Below, piece by piece: positions 5,360 to 5,485 of a DNA stretch of 5,485 nt. A program made the translations under genes and the position numbers. The stretch is from positions 1 to 5,485 of the forward strand of contig JAFAHB010000054.1 of the NCBI GenBank assembly GCA_019237435.1, given 5' to 3'. Origin of the DNA: Vulcanimicrobiota bacterium (GTDB taxonomy: Bacteria > Vulcanimicrobiota > Vulcanimicrobiia > Vulcanimicrobiales > Vulcanimicrobiaceae). Position 1 is the first letter of the stretch; every line of letters starts with the position of its first letter. Below the pieces are notes generated by a model. The model had not been told where the DNA came from and searched no databases. It saw only the letters and a list, made by a program, of their open reading frames with translations.

Positions 5360-5485
5360 GTGACCAAAGTCGACCGCCGGGAACGCGAAAAGGCCGAGTT
5401 TCGAGAGGAAGTGCTGGCGGCCGCGCGCCGGATCGTGCTCGAAGAGGGCTTCGACGGGCTGACGATGCGCAAGATTGCCGAGGCA
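5360..5485 (+). CDS. TetR-family transcriptional regulator, N-terminal part only
   Basis: Forty-two codons run from GTG 5360 off the window end. After a short charged lead (TKVDRREREKA) comes the typical TetR first helix, FREEVLAAARRIVLEEG, then FDGLTMRKIAEA, the start of the helix-turn-helix. The ligand-binding C-terminal domain lies beyond the window. Start choice: the frame is also open upstream to GTG 5297 and ATG 5273, but those would translate through the operator and promoters, and GTG 5360 puts the first helix at the usual distance. The divergent arrangement with the efflux gene and the palindromes between them suggests a repressor of the pump and of itself that is released by a pump substrate. 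Confidence 0.85.
   Translation, partial: MTKVDRREREKAEFREEVLAAARRIVLEEGFDGLTMRKIAEA

Overview
This is a GC-rich bacterial window with four genes or gene parts plus one partial gene at the right edge, in accessory-type chromosomal context. There are no RNA genes, transposases, CRISPR arrays or phage genes. The phylum cannot be proven from the sequence. The repeat style of the beta-propeller lipoprotein (NLYVAN...VTVYAPGSTSVLRTIS) and the ATPase/TPR regulator fragment remind me of uncultured soil bacteria such as Candidatus Eremiobacterota (WPS-2) or Acidobacteria. That is a resemblance from memory, not a search result.

Left part (1-1842, + strand): the 3' portion of a large signal-responsive regulator. 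It holds the end of an AAA/STAND-type ATPase module followed by a long TPR-like helical array. The P-loop and any DNA-binding or cyclase domain lie outside the window. Its stop codon faces the stop of the next gene across 35 bp that contain a GC-rich hairpin.

Middle (1878-2933, - strand): a probable secreted lipoprotein of 351 residues made almost wholly of seven NHL-like repeats, predicted to fold as one seven-bladed beta-propeller. A 239-bp spacer (2934-3172) upstream holds its ribosome binding site but no convincing promoter.

Right part (3173-5485): a drug-efflux locus. A 14-helix DHA2-type (EmrB/QacA-like) MFS transporter on the - strand is followed, with a 4-base ATGA overlap, by a small unrecognised gene that is probably translationally coupled to it. 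The transporter is divergent from a TetR-family regulator, of which only the first 42 codons are present. The 85-bp space between them holds a strong promoter for the transporter, two tandem TGAAC-N3-GTTCA palindromes over its -10 and start region, a further GTTCA half-site, and a -10 box six bases before the regulator's GTG, so the regulator mRNA may be leaderless. The simplest reading is a self-regulated, ligand-induced efflux operon.

The least ordinary points are a REP-like palindrome built into the coding sequence of the transporter's N-terminal extension, the coupled gene with a compositionally odd 3' end that lies antisense to a hydrophobic reading frame, and the tandem-operator regulatory region.
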